From: Urbifossiella sp046350095
GTDB lineage: Bacteria > Planctomycetota > Planctomycetia > Gemmatales > Gemmataceae
Assembly (NCBI GenBank): GCA_046350095.1
Contig: JAXMBA010000002.1
Location: forward strand, 1,612,001 to 1,676,000
Reading direction: 5' to 3'
Length of the DNA stretch: 64,000 bases
A model generated the notes under the pieces. The model made no database searches, was not told where the DNA came from, and was given only the letters and a program-made list of their open reading frames with translations. Shown piece after piece: positions 36,628-45,139 of this stretch (positions are counted from its first letter, which is position 1; each line of letters opens with the position of its first letter). Both the position numbers and the translations under genes were made by a program.

Positions 36628-37590
36628 TTACCGCCCCGGCGTCGGCGGGCAGCCGGCGGCCCGCTTGCTCGCCTCCAGCGCCCGCATCAGCGCGTCCACC
36701 TGGCGGCAGTACTCGTCCACCGACTGCTGGCTCGGGGCCATCGCGGCGGCCGGCGGCGGCTGCACGAACTGCGTCGGAGCCTGCACGAACTGCGTCGGGG
36801 GCGGCTGCACGAATTGCGTCGGAGCCTGTTGCACCAGATGAGCGGGCGGCTGTACGAGTTGCGGCGGCGGCTGTACCAGCTGCGGCGGCGGCTGTACCAG
36901 CTGCGGCGGCGGCTGTACCAACTGCGGCGGGGGTTGCACGAGTTGGGCCGGCGGCTGCACCAGCTGCGCCGGCGGGGCGGCGACGGCGGCGGCGGGCTGT
37001 ACGAACTGCGTCGGCGCCGCCTGCACGAGCTGCGCGGGGGCCACCGCCATCGTCACCTCCGGCTGCGTCGGCACGGCGATCGGGCGGAGGATCGGGAACG
37101 GGATGCGGATCGTGTCGAACGCGAACCCGAGCCGGGCGCGGTTGGCCGGCACGTGGTTCACGGTCGCCGGCACCAGGCCGCCGGTCATCGCCCCGGGGGC
37201 GGCCACCATCGCGGCCGGCGGCGCAGTCATCGCGGCCGGCGGCGCGGACTGCGGCGGCAGCTCCACGATCACGTCCCGCGGCGGCACCTTGACGTGAACC
37301 GGCGGCGTGTCGCGGACCTCGACCACGCTCGGCGCGCACCCGGCGTCGGTGCAGGCGGCCTTCGGCGGGCACGGGGCCGGGCACGGGTCCGCGGCGGACT
37401 TGGTGACGACGGCCGGCGGCGGGGTGGTGGACTTCGCGGACGGGCTGGGGGTGGCGCACTCGGCCGGGGGGAGGCAGGCGTCCACGATCCGCCGGGCGTG
37501 CTGGCGGCCGTGCTTGCAGCCGGCGCTGCCGGCCGCCAGCCCGGCCAGCAGGACCAGGCCCGCCGTCCGGGCGGCAGAGTGGGCGTTCAT
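36628..37590 (-). CDS. Lipoprotein with QLVQPP tandem repeats
   Basis: A 320-residue exported protein. From the ATG at 37590 the signal sequence (TAGLVLLAGLAAGSAGC) ends in a lipobox SAGC. Next come a Cys/Pro cluster (DPCPAPCPPKAAC) and a hydrophobic motif PPRDVIVELPPQ. The second half consists of imperfect 7-8-residue repeats of the form QLVQPPP and TQFVQPP. A short helical C-terminus with one Cys pair (EYCRQVDALMRALEASKRAAGC) closes it. The next gene upstream (37791-38675) has the same Cys/Pro and PP-x-x-VI-x blocks and related repeats, so the two are paralogues. The function is unknown; a cell-envelope structural role would fit. Confidence 0.8.
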   Translation of the reverse strand: MNAHSAARTAGLVLLAGLAAGSAGCKHGRQHARRIVDACLPPAECATPSPSAKSTTPPPAVVTKSAADPCPAPCPPKAACTDAGCAPSVVEVRDTPPVHVKVPPRDVIVELPPQSAPPAAMTAPPAAMVAAPGAMTGGLVPATVNHVPANRARLGFAFDTIRIPFPILRPIAVPTQPEVTMAVAPAQLVQAAPTQFVQPAAAVAAPPAQLVQPPAQLVQPPPQLVQPPPQLVQPPPQLVQPPPQLVQPPAHLVQQAPTQFVQPPPTQFVQAPTQFVQPPPAAAMAPSQQSVDEYCRQVDALMRALEASKRAAGCPPTPGR

Positions 37591-37726
37591 GGTCTCCCCT
37601 CCCGTGTTCCCCGGCCAACCCGTAGGGCCGTCACAACCCGTATCGGCCGCAGCCCCCGCCGGGCGTGACCGCTTCCCGGATTTCCAACCCTGCCGACCCG
37701 CCCCGGTCGTCGGGGGGAACGCAAAC

Positions 37727-37761
37727 GACCCCGCCCGCGCGTCCGACGCGCGGGCGGGGTC
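37727..37761 (-). terminator. Strong hairpin after the QYVQP-repeat gene
   Basis: Perfect 16-bp arms GACCCCGCCCGCGCGT / ACGCGCGGGCGGGGTC with a CCG loop, followed on the minus strand by GTTTGCGTT. It starts 30 nt past the stop at 37791. Confidence 0.8.
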
Positions 37762-37790
37762 TGGGGAGCCGGGGGGAGCCGGGCTCGCCG

Positions 37791-38675
37791 TTACTCCTTG
37801 CCGGCCGGGGCCGGCGCCTTCGCCGCCGGAGGAGCGTAGAGCGGGAAGTTGGAGTTCACGGCCGCGTTGGCCGCCGGCGGCGGCGGGACGTGGTTCGGGT
37901 TCCCGGTGTTGACCGCCCGCGCCCACTTCTCCAGCTGTTGCAGCCGCTCCTCGTGGCTGATCAGCACTTGGGTGTGCGCCTCCACCACCTTCGTCAGCGT
38001 CTCCATCTGGCTCGCCACCTTCTTCAGAGCCGCGTCGCACGTCTCGCCGCCCTTCAAGTCCGCCTTCGAGTCCGCCTTCGAGTCCGCGTTCCCCTGGAAG
38101 TTACCTGGGGCGGCGACCATGAACTGCATCGGGGCGGCCTGCATGAACTGCGTCGGCGCCTGCACGTACTGCACCGGCGCTTGCATCATCTGCACCGGGG
38201 CGGCCTGCACGTACTGCACCGGCGCCTGCACCATCTGCACCGGGGCCGGCTGCACGTACTGCATCGGGGCCGGCTGCACGTACTGCATCGGGGCCGGCTG
38301 CACGTACTGCATCGGGGCGGCGTGCACGTACTGCACCGGCGCTTGCTGCACGTACTGCATCGGGGCCGCCGGCTGCACGTACTGCACGGGGCCGGCGGGG
38401 CGGTGGTGCGGGTGGCAGCTGAAGTGGCAGATTTTCTGGAACAGTGTCTCTTTACAGCCCGTGTCGCACGGGGCCGCGGCGGCGCGGATGATCACGTTCG
38501 GCGGCGGCACCTCGACGATCACCTTGGGGGTGGGGGCGCACACCGTGCGGGCGGGCGGGCACGGGTCGGGGCACGGGAGCGGGGCGGAGTCTTGAGCCGT
38601 CGCCCGGGAGGCGAGCCCGCAGGCGACGGCGAGTCCGGCCGAGGCCCAGGCCAGGCGGGGCAGCAGGGACTTCAC
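37791..38675 (-). CDS. Secreted protein with QYVQPAPM tandem repeats
   Basis: A 294-residue protein, paralogue of the lipoprotein downstream. The GTG at 38675 is preferred over the frame's first ATG because GGAGGG stands about 6 nt upstream and a clean signal sequence follows (LLPRLAWASAGLAVACGLASRATAQ). The Cys/Pro cluster (PCPDPCPPARTVC) and VIVEVPPPNVII match the neighbour. About ten repeats of QYVQPAPM-type octads (about 100-200), a Ser/Lys/Asp spacer (NADSKADSKADLKGG), a coiled coil (METLTKVVEAHTQVLISHEERLQQLEKW) and a Pro/Ala tail follow. No enzyme motif is present. It is perhaps an envelope or stalk component. Confidence 0.78.
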   Translation of the reverse strand: MKSLLPRLAWASAGLAVACGLASRATAQDSAPLPCPDPCPPARTVCAPTPKVIVEVPPPNVIIRAAAAPCDTGCKETLFQKICHFSCHPHHRPAGPVQYVQPAAPMQYVQQAPVQYVHAAPMQYVQPAPMQYVQPAPMQYVQPAPVQMVQAPVQYVQAAPVQMMQAPVQYVQAPTQFMQAAPMQFMVAAPGNFQGNADSKADSKADLKGGETCDAALKKVASQMETLTKVVEAHTQVLISHEERLQQLEKWARAVNTGNPNHVPPPPAANAAVNSNFPLYAPPAAKAPAPAGKE

Positions 38676-38845
38676 GGGAACCCTCCGCGGGTAGGACGGT
38701 GGATCGGCCGCCGCGGTCACCTCGACCGTACAACGCGGCTTAGATTCCCATCGTCACCCGGGCCGCCCGCCTTGCACCAAACCCGGAAATTCCCCCGCCC
38801 GCCCCACCCGCCCCGGCGGGCACCGCGGGTCCGGCGCCCCGTCGG

Positions 38846-39337
38846 TCACTTCTTCTTGAACACGTCGTCGTCGTCGTCCTTGTCGTCCTTGCCGGCGGCC
38901 TTCGCCGCCCCGGTCTTGGGCACGTCCGGGAGCGTCTTGTCGTCGTGCCGGGGGTCGCCCGTGCGAACGAGTTTGAGCAGGTCGTTCACGTTGGCGGCCG
39001 CCTTGTTCACCGCCTCGCCGGTCTTGGCGATCTGCTTCGACGTGGCGTCGCTGATGCGCGGCTCGGCGGCGGGCTGGGGCGTCTGGCCCGGCTGCTGGCC
39101 CGGGTTCAGCAGCGGCCAGAGCAGCTGCCCGCCGAGCTGGATGCCGCGGAAGATCTGGCCGGCGGTGAGGGCGTTCGGGTCCGACGACGGGGCCACCTGG
39201 TAGTACGCCCCGTGGTGCGGCCGGGCGTGCGGCAGGTGGTGCGGCTTGTGGAACAGCGACCAGTAGCCCTGCGCCGGGGAGGCGGTGCTCACCCCGACGA
39301 TCAGGGTCGCCAGCAGAACGAACGCCAACCGACGCAT
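38846..39337 (-). CDS. Small secreted His-rich protein
   Basis: A 163-residue exported protein of unknown function. The ATG at 39337 has GGAGG upstream and is followed by a signal peptide (MRRLAFVLLATLIVGVSTASPAQG). The mature N-terminus is His/Pro-rich (LFHKPHHLPHARPHHGAYY), which might bind metal. The tail has an acidic cluster (KDDKDDDDD) and ends FKKK. An Asn-Asp-type helix (INDATSKQ..NKAAANVNDLLK) lies in between. It is encoded on the same strand as the two repeat proteins and separated from them by 170 bp. Confidence 0.72.
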   Translation of the reverse strand: MRRLAFVLLATLIVGVSTASPAQGYWSLFHKPHHLPHARPHHGAYYQVAPSSDPNALTAGQIFRGIQLGGQLLWPLLNPGQQPGQTPQPAAEPRISDATSKQIAKTGEAVNKAAANVNDLLKLVRTGDPRHDDKTLPDVPKTGAAKAAGKDDKDDDDDVFKKK

Positions 39338-40908
39338 GGGTGCCTCCGCGCGGGTGCCGGGCCGGCGGCGCGCCACGCCCGTGTGTGGGTTAGCGTAACA
39401 GGGTCGGGCGGGGGGGCGCGCCGGAATTCGCCCCGCCGCCCGCCCGCCCGCCGGGTTGCGGGTCCGGTTTTGCCGCGCGGGCGCGTTTTTCCCGTCGCCG
39501 GGATACAGTGGGGAGGTGGGCCGAACGCCGCGGCCCGCCTCGGAGGCCCGTCATGCGCCTGCTCCCCGCCGCCGCCCTGCTCGCCGCCGCCGCCCTCCCC
39601 GCCGCCGCCGACGAGCCCGCGCCGAAGCGCGCCGCCCCGAAGTACGAGACCCGCGAGCGCCACGACCCCGACGGCATCAACAAGTTCTACATGGGCCGGC
39701 AGATCGCCTGCGTCATGGGCTTCCAGGGCGCCAGCTGGCTCGAGCGGCCCGAGCGCGTGAAGGAGGAGGAGCCCGCCAAGCTCGTCGAGGCGCTGGCCGT
39801 GCGCCCGGGCATGACTGTCGCGGACATCGGCGCCGGCAGCGGCTACCACGTCTTCCTCATGGCCCCGCTCGTGGGCGACACGGGGAGCGTGATCGCCTCC
39901 GACATCCAGCCGGAGATGCTGGAGCTGATTACGGAGCGGGCGAAGAAGCAGGGGGTGAAGAACGTCCGCACGGTGCAGGGCACCGAGACCGACCCGAAGC
40001 TGCCGGCCGCGGGCGTGGACCTGATCCTCATGGTGGACGTGTACCACGAGTTCAGCCACCCGTTCGAGATGGCCGAGAAGATGGTGGCGGCGCTGAAGCC
40101 GGGCGGCCGGCTGGTGTTCGTCGAGTTCCGCCTCGAAGACCCGAAGGTGCCGATCAAGCTCGTCCACAAGATGACGGAGCGCCAGGTGGTGCGCGAGATG
40201 GAGGCGTTCCCCGAGCTGGAGCACACCCGCACCGTCGGCACGCTGCCGTGGCAGCACGTCATCGTGTTCACGAAGCGGGCGCCGAAGAAGTGACGGCGAG
40301 TGGCGCCGGTACGCCGCCTTCAGCCACTTCTTCACCTCGGCGGTCACGTCCGTCGCCGCGGCCAGCGCGATGAGGCGCGTCAGCCGGTCGCCCTTCTTCA
40401 CCCGCTGCTCGTTCACCGTCAGCACGCCCGCGGCCGGCTCGTCGCCGAGCGCCAGCGACAGGTCCACGCGGGTGCGCGTCGTCGCCTTGACCTCGGCGAA
40501 CACGCGGGAGCGGTACAGCGGCACCATCGTCTTGCACGGGCACACGAGCACGTCCGGGCCCAGCGACCGGCCGTACTCGACGAGCTTCTCCAGAATCGGC
40601 AGGAGGTGTGCCTTCGGGCCGGCGTAGGCCGCAGCCACGTACCCGCCGGCGGCGCGGAGGTACGCCTCGGGGTCCCCGTCCCAGGTGGCGGTGCCGGCGG
40701 TGTACTCGACCACCCAGAACGCCTGGTTAGTGCCGAACCCGTGCTCGGCTTTCATCCGGGCGCGGGCCTCGGCGGCGGGGAGCTTCCAGCCGCGGACGAG
40801 GGCCGCCCACTCGTCGAGGGTGCGGCCGGACTTCGCCGGCAGCTCGGCGGTCCACTTCTGCACCATCGCCACGGACGGGTGGACGTCGTAACGGGCGGGC
40901 TGGGTCAC
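39301..40908 (-). CDS. DUF4287/DUF5655-like protein; C-terminal part probably read-through antisense sequence
   Basis: The first ~200 residues look genuine. A DUF4287-type start (MVQKWTAELPAKSGRTLDEWAALVR, KAEHGFGTNQAFWVVEYTAG) is followed by a DUF5655-type segment (LLPILEKLVEYGRSLGPDVLVCPCKTMVPLYRSRVFAEVK) ending with VTAEVKKWLKAAYRRH near 40310. Related proteins stop about here. In this window the frame has no stop and runs on for roughly 335 codons antisense to the methyltransferase gene, down to 39301. The GTG at 40906-40908 overlaps the stop of the DUF1559-like gene (GTGA). The proper C-terminus may have been lost by mutation or a sequencing error, so the 3' limit is uncertain. Function is unknown. 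Confidence 0.6.
   Translation of the reverse strand: MTQPARYDVHPSVAMVQKWTAELPAKSGRTLDEWAALVRGWKLPAAEARARMKAEHGFGTNQAFWVVEYTAGTATWDGDPEAYLRAAGGYVAAAYAGPKAHLLPILEKLVEYGRSLGPDVLVCPCKTMVPLYRSRVFAEVKATTRTRVDLSLALGDEPAAGVLTVNEQRVKKGDRLTRLIALAAATDVTAEVKKWLKAAYRRHSPSLLRRPLREHDDVLPRQRADGAGVLQLGERLHLAHHLALRHLVDELDRHLRVFEAELDEHQPAARLQRRHHLLGHLERVAELVVHVHHEDQVHARGRQLRVGLGALHRADVLHPLLLRPLRNQLQHLRLDVGGDHAPRVAHERGHEEDVVAAAGADVRDSHARAHGQRLDELGGLLLLHALGPLEPAGALEAHDAGDLPAHVELVDAVGVVALAGLVLRGGALRRGLVGGGGEGGGGEQGGGGEQAHDGPPRRAAAFGPPPHCIPATGKTRPRGKTGPATRRAGGRRGEFRRAPPPDPVTLTHTRAWRAAGPAPARRHPCVGWRSFCWRP
39553..40293 (+). CDS. Exported class I SAM-dependent methyltransferase
   Basis: A 246-residue protein with a signal peptide (MRLLPAAALLAAAALPAAADEP) and a Rossmann methyltransferase fold: motif I VADIGAGSGYH (about 93-103), acidic SDIQPEML, and LILMVDVYHEF before the last strands. 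GGAGG precedes the ATG at 39553, and TACAGT at 39504-39509 could be its -10. Extracytoplasmic methyltransferases of this kind are frequent in planctomycetes, but their substrates are unknown. The gene overlaps, on the opposite strand, the read-through tail of the DUF5655-like frame. Confidence 0.85.
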   Translation: MRLLPAAALLAAAALPAAADEPAPKRAAPKYETRERHDPDGINKFYMGRQIACVMGFQGASWLERPERVKEEEPAKLVEALAVRPGMTVADIGAGSGYHVFLMAPLVGDTGSVIASDIQPEMLELITERAKKQGVKNVRTVQGTETDPKLPAAGVDLILMVDVYHEFSHPFEMAEKMVAALKPGGRLVFVEFRLEDPKVPIKLVHKMTERQVVREMEAFPELEHTRTVGTLPWQHVIVFTKRAPKK

Positions 40909-42536
40909 GGGTCGATTCCGGGCGGCCGCGGCAGTTCCACCAGCTGGCCGTCGCTGGCGTGGACCAGCCGGCGGAGCGTTTCGGGCGTGGCCGCCGCGAA
41001 GTTCAGCGGGACGACGCGGCCGTCGGCCATCGCCGCGAGGACGACGTTCCCGCCGTTGGGCGCGGTCAGTTGCGGGGCCGTCTTGCCGTCGAACGGGATG
41101 TCCTCGGGCTTGGTCCACTCCACCGCCGGCCCCGACTCCACCACGGCGAGCGTGTTCGAGGTGCCGTCCTGAATCTGCGACAGCCGCCGCGGCTGCTTCA
41201 GGTCGAACACCGCCCCGCCGCCGACGAACACCTTGAACGCCGTCTTGCCGTCGGTGGCCGGGAGCGTGCCCTGGAACACGGCCGGCATCTTCGCCACCAG
41301 CGGCCGGTTCGCCGGGCTGTCCCACGGCTCGTTCAACTTGAACTGCTTGTACAGCTTGTCCTCGCCGAGGTACGGCAGGACGGCGACACGCCAGCTCAGC
41401 AGCGCCTTGCCGTCGGGGGCGGTGATGGCCGCCGTCGGGAAGCGCTGGTTCACGTCGTGGTAGTTGTGCACCGCCAGCATGACCTGCTTCAGGCCGTTGA
41501 CCCCGCGCTCGACGGCGGCGGCCGCCTTGTCGCCCTTCGGCCCCCCGTCGCCCGTGGGGCCGGGGCGGGTCGGCCCCACGAACTCGAACGAGGAAAGGAA
41601 GCGATTCGCGTTCTCGTTGCCCTTCATGTGTGTCGCGTGGAGGATGATGACGCGGTCGCCGGTGTCGAGTGTGCGTCGCGTGGCGAGTTCGGCCGCGACT
41701 CGGCCGGTCATCGAGATTTCGTCCCACTGCTTCCCGGCCAGCGTCACCTTACGCCGCCCAGTGACCTGCCCCGGCAGGATCATGTCTGACAAGGTCTTCA
41801 GGTACAACGCCCGCTCGTCGGCCGGCCATTTCGGCGGCGTCGTGAAGTACACGACCGAGAACGACTCGTCGGGGCCGGGGAGGAACCGCGCGCCACCCTT
41901 GAGTCCCATGTTCTCCATGACCCTGGAGAAGTTTTGGTTCTCGCTCGCCGGGCCCGGGAACTGGACGCGGAACCCGTCGCCCTCGTACGGCGTCCAGGTG
42001 GCCGCCGGCGTCACACCCGCCATCGGGTCGATGGCCCGCGGGTTGGCGCGCGGCGGGGCGTTCGGCGGGGGGCCGAGGTTGCCGCCCCCCCCGCCCGCCG
42101 GGGCCGCGGCCGGCTCCGGCCCGTCCGCGTTGTCCTCCTTCTCCTTCATCTTCTTCTGGTACAGCAGGAACGCCAGCACCCCGAGCACGACCAGTAGCAC
42201 GCCGAGGATGGCGAACCGCACCGGCGAGCTCTTGTACTCCTGGTACTTCGTCTTCTTCTTCTTCCGCGGCCGGTCGTCGTCGTCGTCATCGTCGTCGTCG
42301 CGCGGCCGGCGGCGGCGGGGCCGGTCGTCGTCGTCGTCGCGGGGGCGTTCGGCGCGGGCCGGCGGGCCTTTCTTCTTCGGCGGCGGCGGGGCGTCGTCCT
42401 CCTCCTCGACTTCGAAGGCGGGGACGGTGAACGGGGTCGAGCACTTCGGGCAGCGGAGGGCCTGACCGGGGTTGAAGCCGGCGGCCGACTTCAGCCCCGC
42501 CCCGCAACTGGGGCAGGTGGTGCGGTTGATGGACAC
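40905..42536 (-). CDS. Zinc-ribbon membrane protein with DUF1559-like C-terminal domain
   Basis: A 543-residue protein with a planctomycete-type layout. A zinc ribbon (CPSCGAGL ... LRCPKCSTPF) starts at about residue 8, followed by a charged Asp/Arg/Lys linker, one membrane segment (ILGVLLVVLGVLAFLLY), a Pro-rich linker, a beta domain, and a DUF1559-like end (AVHNYHDVNQRFPTAAI, WRVAVLPYLGEDKLYKQF, DGTSNTLAVVE). DUF1559 proteins usually begin with a prepilin leader, and here the zinc ribbon replaces it. The GTG at 42536 (VSINRTTCPSC) starts the ribbon, with GGAG about 7 nt upstream. The stop overlaps the start of the DUF5655-like gene. Function is unknown. Confidence 0.8.
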   Translation of the reverse strand: MSINRTTCPSCGAGLKSAAGFNPGQALRCPKCSTPFTVPAFEVEEEDDAPPPPKKKGPPARAERPRDDDDDRPRRRRPRDDDDDDDDDRPRKKKKTKYQEYKSSPVRFAILGVLLVVLGVLAFLLYQKKMKEKEDNADGPEPAAAPAGGGGGNLGPPPNAPPRANPRAIDPMAGVTPAATWTPYEGDGFRVQFPGPASENQNFSRVMENMGLKGGARFLPGPDESFSVVYFTTPPKWPADERALYLKTLSDMILPGQVTGRRKVTLAGKQWDEISMTGRVAAELATRRTLDTGDRVIILHATHMKGNENANRFLSSFEFVGPTRPGPTGDGGPKGDKAAAAVERGVNGLKQVMLAVHNYHDVNQRFPTAAITAPDGKALLSWRVAVLPYLGEDKLYKQFKLNEPWDSPANRPLVAKMPAVFQGTLPATDGKTAFKVFVGGGAVFDLKQPRRLSQIQDGTSNTLAVVESGPAVEWTKPEDIPFDGKTAPQLTAPNGGNVVLAAMADGRVVPLNFAAATPETLRRLVHASDGQLVELPRPPGIDP

Positions 42537-42683
42537 CGGGGGCTCCGAGTCGAGGTGGCGGGTCTGGCTGCCAGTGTACCCGGCGCCGCCGCGGGTGCAA
42601 CGGGAACGCGGGTGCCGCTTGCGGCGCCGCCGCGCCCCGCGTACTCTCTGCCACACCCTCCCCGCCGCAACCCGAGCGCACCC

Positions 42684-44954
42684 ATGTCGAGCGCCCCCGC
42701 CCCGCACCAGCCGTTCGTGCCGCCCGACCAGAGCCCGCCCGAGCTCACCTGGGCGCCGGTCGTCGTCGGCTCGCTCCTCGGCATCGTCTTCGGCGCGTCG
42801 TCGCTGTACCTCGTGCTGAAGGTCGGCCTCACCGTCTCCGCGTCGATCCCCGTGGCGGTCATGGCCATTACCCTGTTCCGCGGCTTCTCGAAGGCGTTCG
42901 GCCTCCGCCGCGCCACCATCCTGGAGAACAACGTCGTCCAGACCGCCGGCAGCGCCGGCGAGAGCATCGCATTCGGCGTCGGCCTCACCATGCCGGCGCT
43001 GCTGCTGCTCGGGTTCGACATCGACGTGGTCCGCGTGATGACCGTCGGCGTCCTCGGCGGGCTGCTCGGCATCCTGATGATGATCCCGCTGCGGCGCGCG
43101 TTCGTGGTGAAGCAGCACGGCACGCTGGCGTACCCCGAGGGCACCGCCTGCGCCGACGTGCTGATCGCCGGCGAGAAGGGCGGCGCCACCGCCCGCATGG
43201 TGTTCCTCGGCTTCGGGATCGGCTTCGCGTACCAGTTCCTGATGCTCGTCGGCCACCTGTGGAAGGAGGTCGCCGCGAAGGCGCTGTACGCCACGACCGC
43301 CGCGGGCAAGACCGTGGGCCTGAAGGCCGGCGTGCTGGCCGCGGAGCTGAGCGCCCCGCTCTTGGGTGTGGGCTACATCATCGGGCCGCGGATCGGCGGC
43401 ATCATGGTCGGCGGCGGCGTGCTGGCGTACCTGGCGCTCGTGCCGGCCATCGCCTACTTCGGCGAGGGCGTCGAGAAGCCGGTCGCGCCGGCCGTCAGCA
43501 AGGTGGACGAGAAGACGAAGGTGGACAAGGGGCTCATCAGGAACATGAGCCCGAAGGACATCCGCGACAACTACATCCTGTACATCGGCGCCGGGGCCGT
43601 CGCCGCCGGCGGCATCATCAGCATGCTGAAGGCCATGCCGGTGATCGTGGGCTCCGTCGCCGCCGGCTTCCGCGACCTGAAGGCCGAGCGCGCCGCGGCC
43701 CGCGGCGGCACCGCCGTGACCGTGCCGCGCACCGAGCGCGACCTGTCGATGCAGGTGGTGCTGTTCGGCAGCATCGGCATGGTGCTGGCGCTGGCGCTGG
43801 CGCCGGCCGTGGGCCTCGGCTTCACCCCGGCCGGGTTCCTCGGCGCCGCGATGATCATGGTGTTCGGCTTCCTGTTCGTGACGGTGTCGAGCCGGCTCAC
43901 GGGCGAGATCGGCTCGTCGTCCAACCCCATCAGCGGCATGACGGTGGCGACGTTGCTGCTGACGTGCCTGCTGCTGCTGGTGCTGAGCGAGGCGGGCGTG
44001 CTGCCGCTGGGGAAGGAGACGAAGCTGGCGGCGCTGACGGTGGCGGCGGTGGTGTGCATCGCATCGTCGAACGGCGGCACCACGTCGCAGGCGCTGAAGA
44101 CCGGCTACCTGGTCGGCGCGACGCCCCGGAACCAGCAGTACGCCATCCTCATCGGCTCGCTCACGTCGGCGCTGGTGGTCGGCGTCACGCTGCTGTGGCT
44201 GAACCAGGCCGGCACCGTGTACACGAAGAAGGACTTGCCGACGGCCCGCATCGACGCGGCCGCTCTGACCGTGACCGACACGGTGCGCAGCGGCCAGTAC
44301 GCGGCCGAGGACACGACCGTGTACAAGGTGCTGAACGTCGGCGAGAGCGAGACGGGGGCGCCGGTGCCGGCCGGCCGCTACCTCGTGAACGCCGACGGCA
44401 CCATCGCCTACCGCGTGGACCCGGCGGTAAACGGCACGCTGGAGAAGGACGACAGCGGCAAGGACGTGACGAAGTACGACGCCCCTAAGACGCGGCTGAT
44501 GTCGCTGATCATCAACGGCATCCTGGACCAGAAGCTGCCGTGGGAGCTGGTGCTGATCGGCGTTCTGATCGCGGTGACGCTGGAGCTGGCGGGGGTGCCG
44601 GCGCTGCCGTTCGCGGTGGGCGTGTACCTGCCGCTGTCGGCGTCGACGCCGATCTTCCTGGGCGGGCTGGTGCGGTGGCTGGTGGACACGCTACGGAAGG
44701 CGCCGGACGAGGGCGACACGAGCCCCGGCGTGCTGTTGAGTTCGGGCTACATCGCCGGCGGGTCGATCGCGGCGCTGGTGGCGGCGTTCCTGGAGTTCGC
44801 GCCGAACATCCTGAAGGCGCTGAACCTGGAGCACCTGGTGGAGGGCGTGTCGGTCGGCGGCACGCCGTGGGCGGAGAGCAACGTGCCGGTACTGGTGGCG
44901 TTCGGCGCGCTAGTGGCGGTGCTGGTGGCAGTCGGGCGCCGGCCGCGGGGGTAG
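42684..44954 (+). CDS. OPT-family oligopeptide transporter
   Basis: A 756-residue polytopic transporter of the oligopeptide (OPT) superfamily. The start at 42684 (MSSAPAPHQPF) lies close before the first helix (VVVGSLLGIVFGASSLYLVLK). About 14-16 hydrophobic segments, the pattern ILENNVVQTAGSAGES and NPISGMTVATLLLT, and SSNGGTTSQALKTGYLVGATP match prokaryotic OPT proteins. An extramembrane insertion of roughly 100 residues (about 510-610, KKDLPTARIDAAAL to KYDAPKTR) interrupts the helices and looks like a small beta domain. It is divergent from the DUF1559-like gene. The substrate is likely peptides, but this is inferred from the family. Confidence 0.88.
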   Translation: MSSAPAPHQPFVPPDQSPPELTWAPVVVGSLLGIVFGASSLYLVLKVGLTVSASIPVAVMAITLFRGFSKAFGLRRATILENNVVQTAGSAGESIAFGVGLTMPALLLLGFDIDVVRVMTVGVLGGLLGILMMIPLRRAFVVKQHGTLAYPEGTACADVLIAGEKGGATARMVFLGFGIGFAYQFLMLVGHLWKEVAAKALYATTAAGKTVGLKAGVLAAELSAPLLGVGYIIGPRIGGIMVGGGVLAYLALVPAIAYFGEGVEKPVAPAVSKVDEKTKVDKGLIRNMSPKDIRDNYILYIGAGAVAAGGIISMLKAMPVIVGSVAAGFRDLKAERAAARGGTAVTVPRTERDLSMQVVLFGSIGMVLALALAPAVGLGFTPAGFLGAAMIMVFGFLFVTVSSRLTGEIGSSSNPISGMTVATLLLTCLLLLVLSEAGVLPLGKETKLAALTVAAVVCIASSNGGTTSQALKTGYLVGATPRNQQYAILIGSLTSALVVGVTLLWLNQAGTVYTKKDLPTARIDAAALTVTDTVRSGQYAAEDTTVYKVLNVGESETGAPVPAGRYLVNADGTIAYRVDPAVNGTLEKDDSGKDVTKYDAPKTRLMSLIINGILDQKLPWELVLIGVLIAVTLELAGVPALPFAVGVYLPLSASTPIFLGGLVRWLVDTLRKAPDEGDTSPGVLLSSGYIAGGSIAALVAAFLEFAPNILKALNLEHLVEGVSVGGTPWAESNVPVLVAFGALVAVLVAVGRRPRG

Positions 44955-44969
44955 CAGTCCGTTCGTGCG

Positions 44970-45010
44970 ACGGCCGGGTGTTCAGGCCTTCGGCCTGAAC
45001 ACCCGGCCGT
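44970..45010. repeat. Perfect 19-bp inverted repeat between convergent genes
   Basis: Arms ACGGCCGGGTGTTCAGGCC (44970-44988) and its complement (44992-45010) around TTC. Imperfect outer pairing GTTCGTG / CACGAAC extends it. It sits 15 bp past the OPT transporter stop and is likely a terminator for it. The loop core matches the palindrome at 12829-12843. Confidence 0.93.
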
Positions 45011-45139
45011 CCGAACACGAACGTGCCCGTGAGGGTTCGCGCGGTGAAAGCGCGCGGCCGCCGCACGGTCCTAACGTGACCGATCCGATCTCCGGACTGT
45101 GCTTGCCGCTCAAGGCCGACCACGAACCACGTGGCGCCG

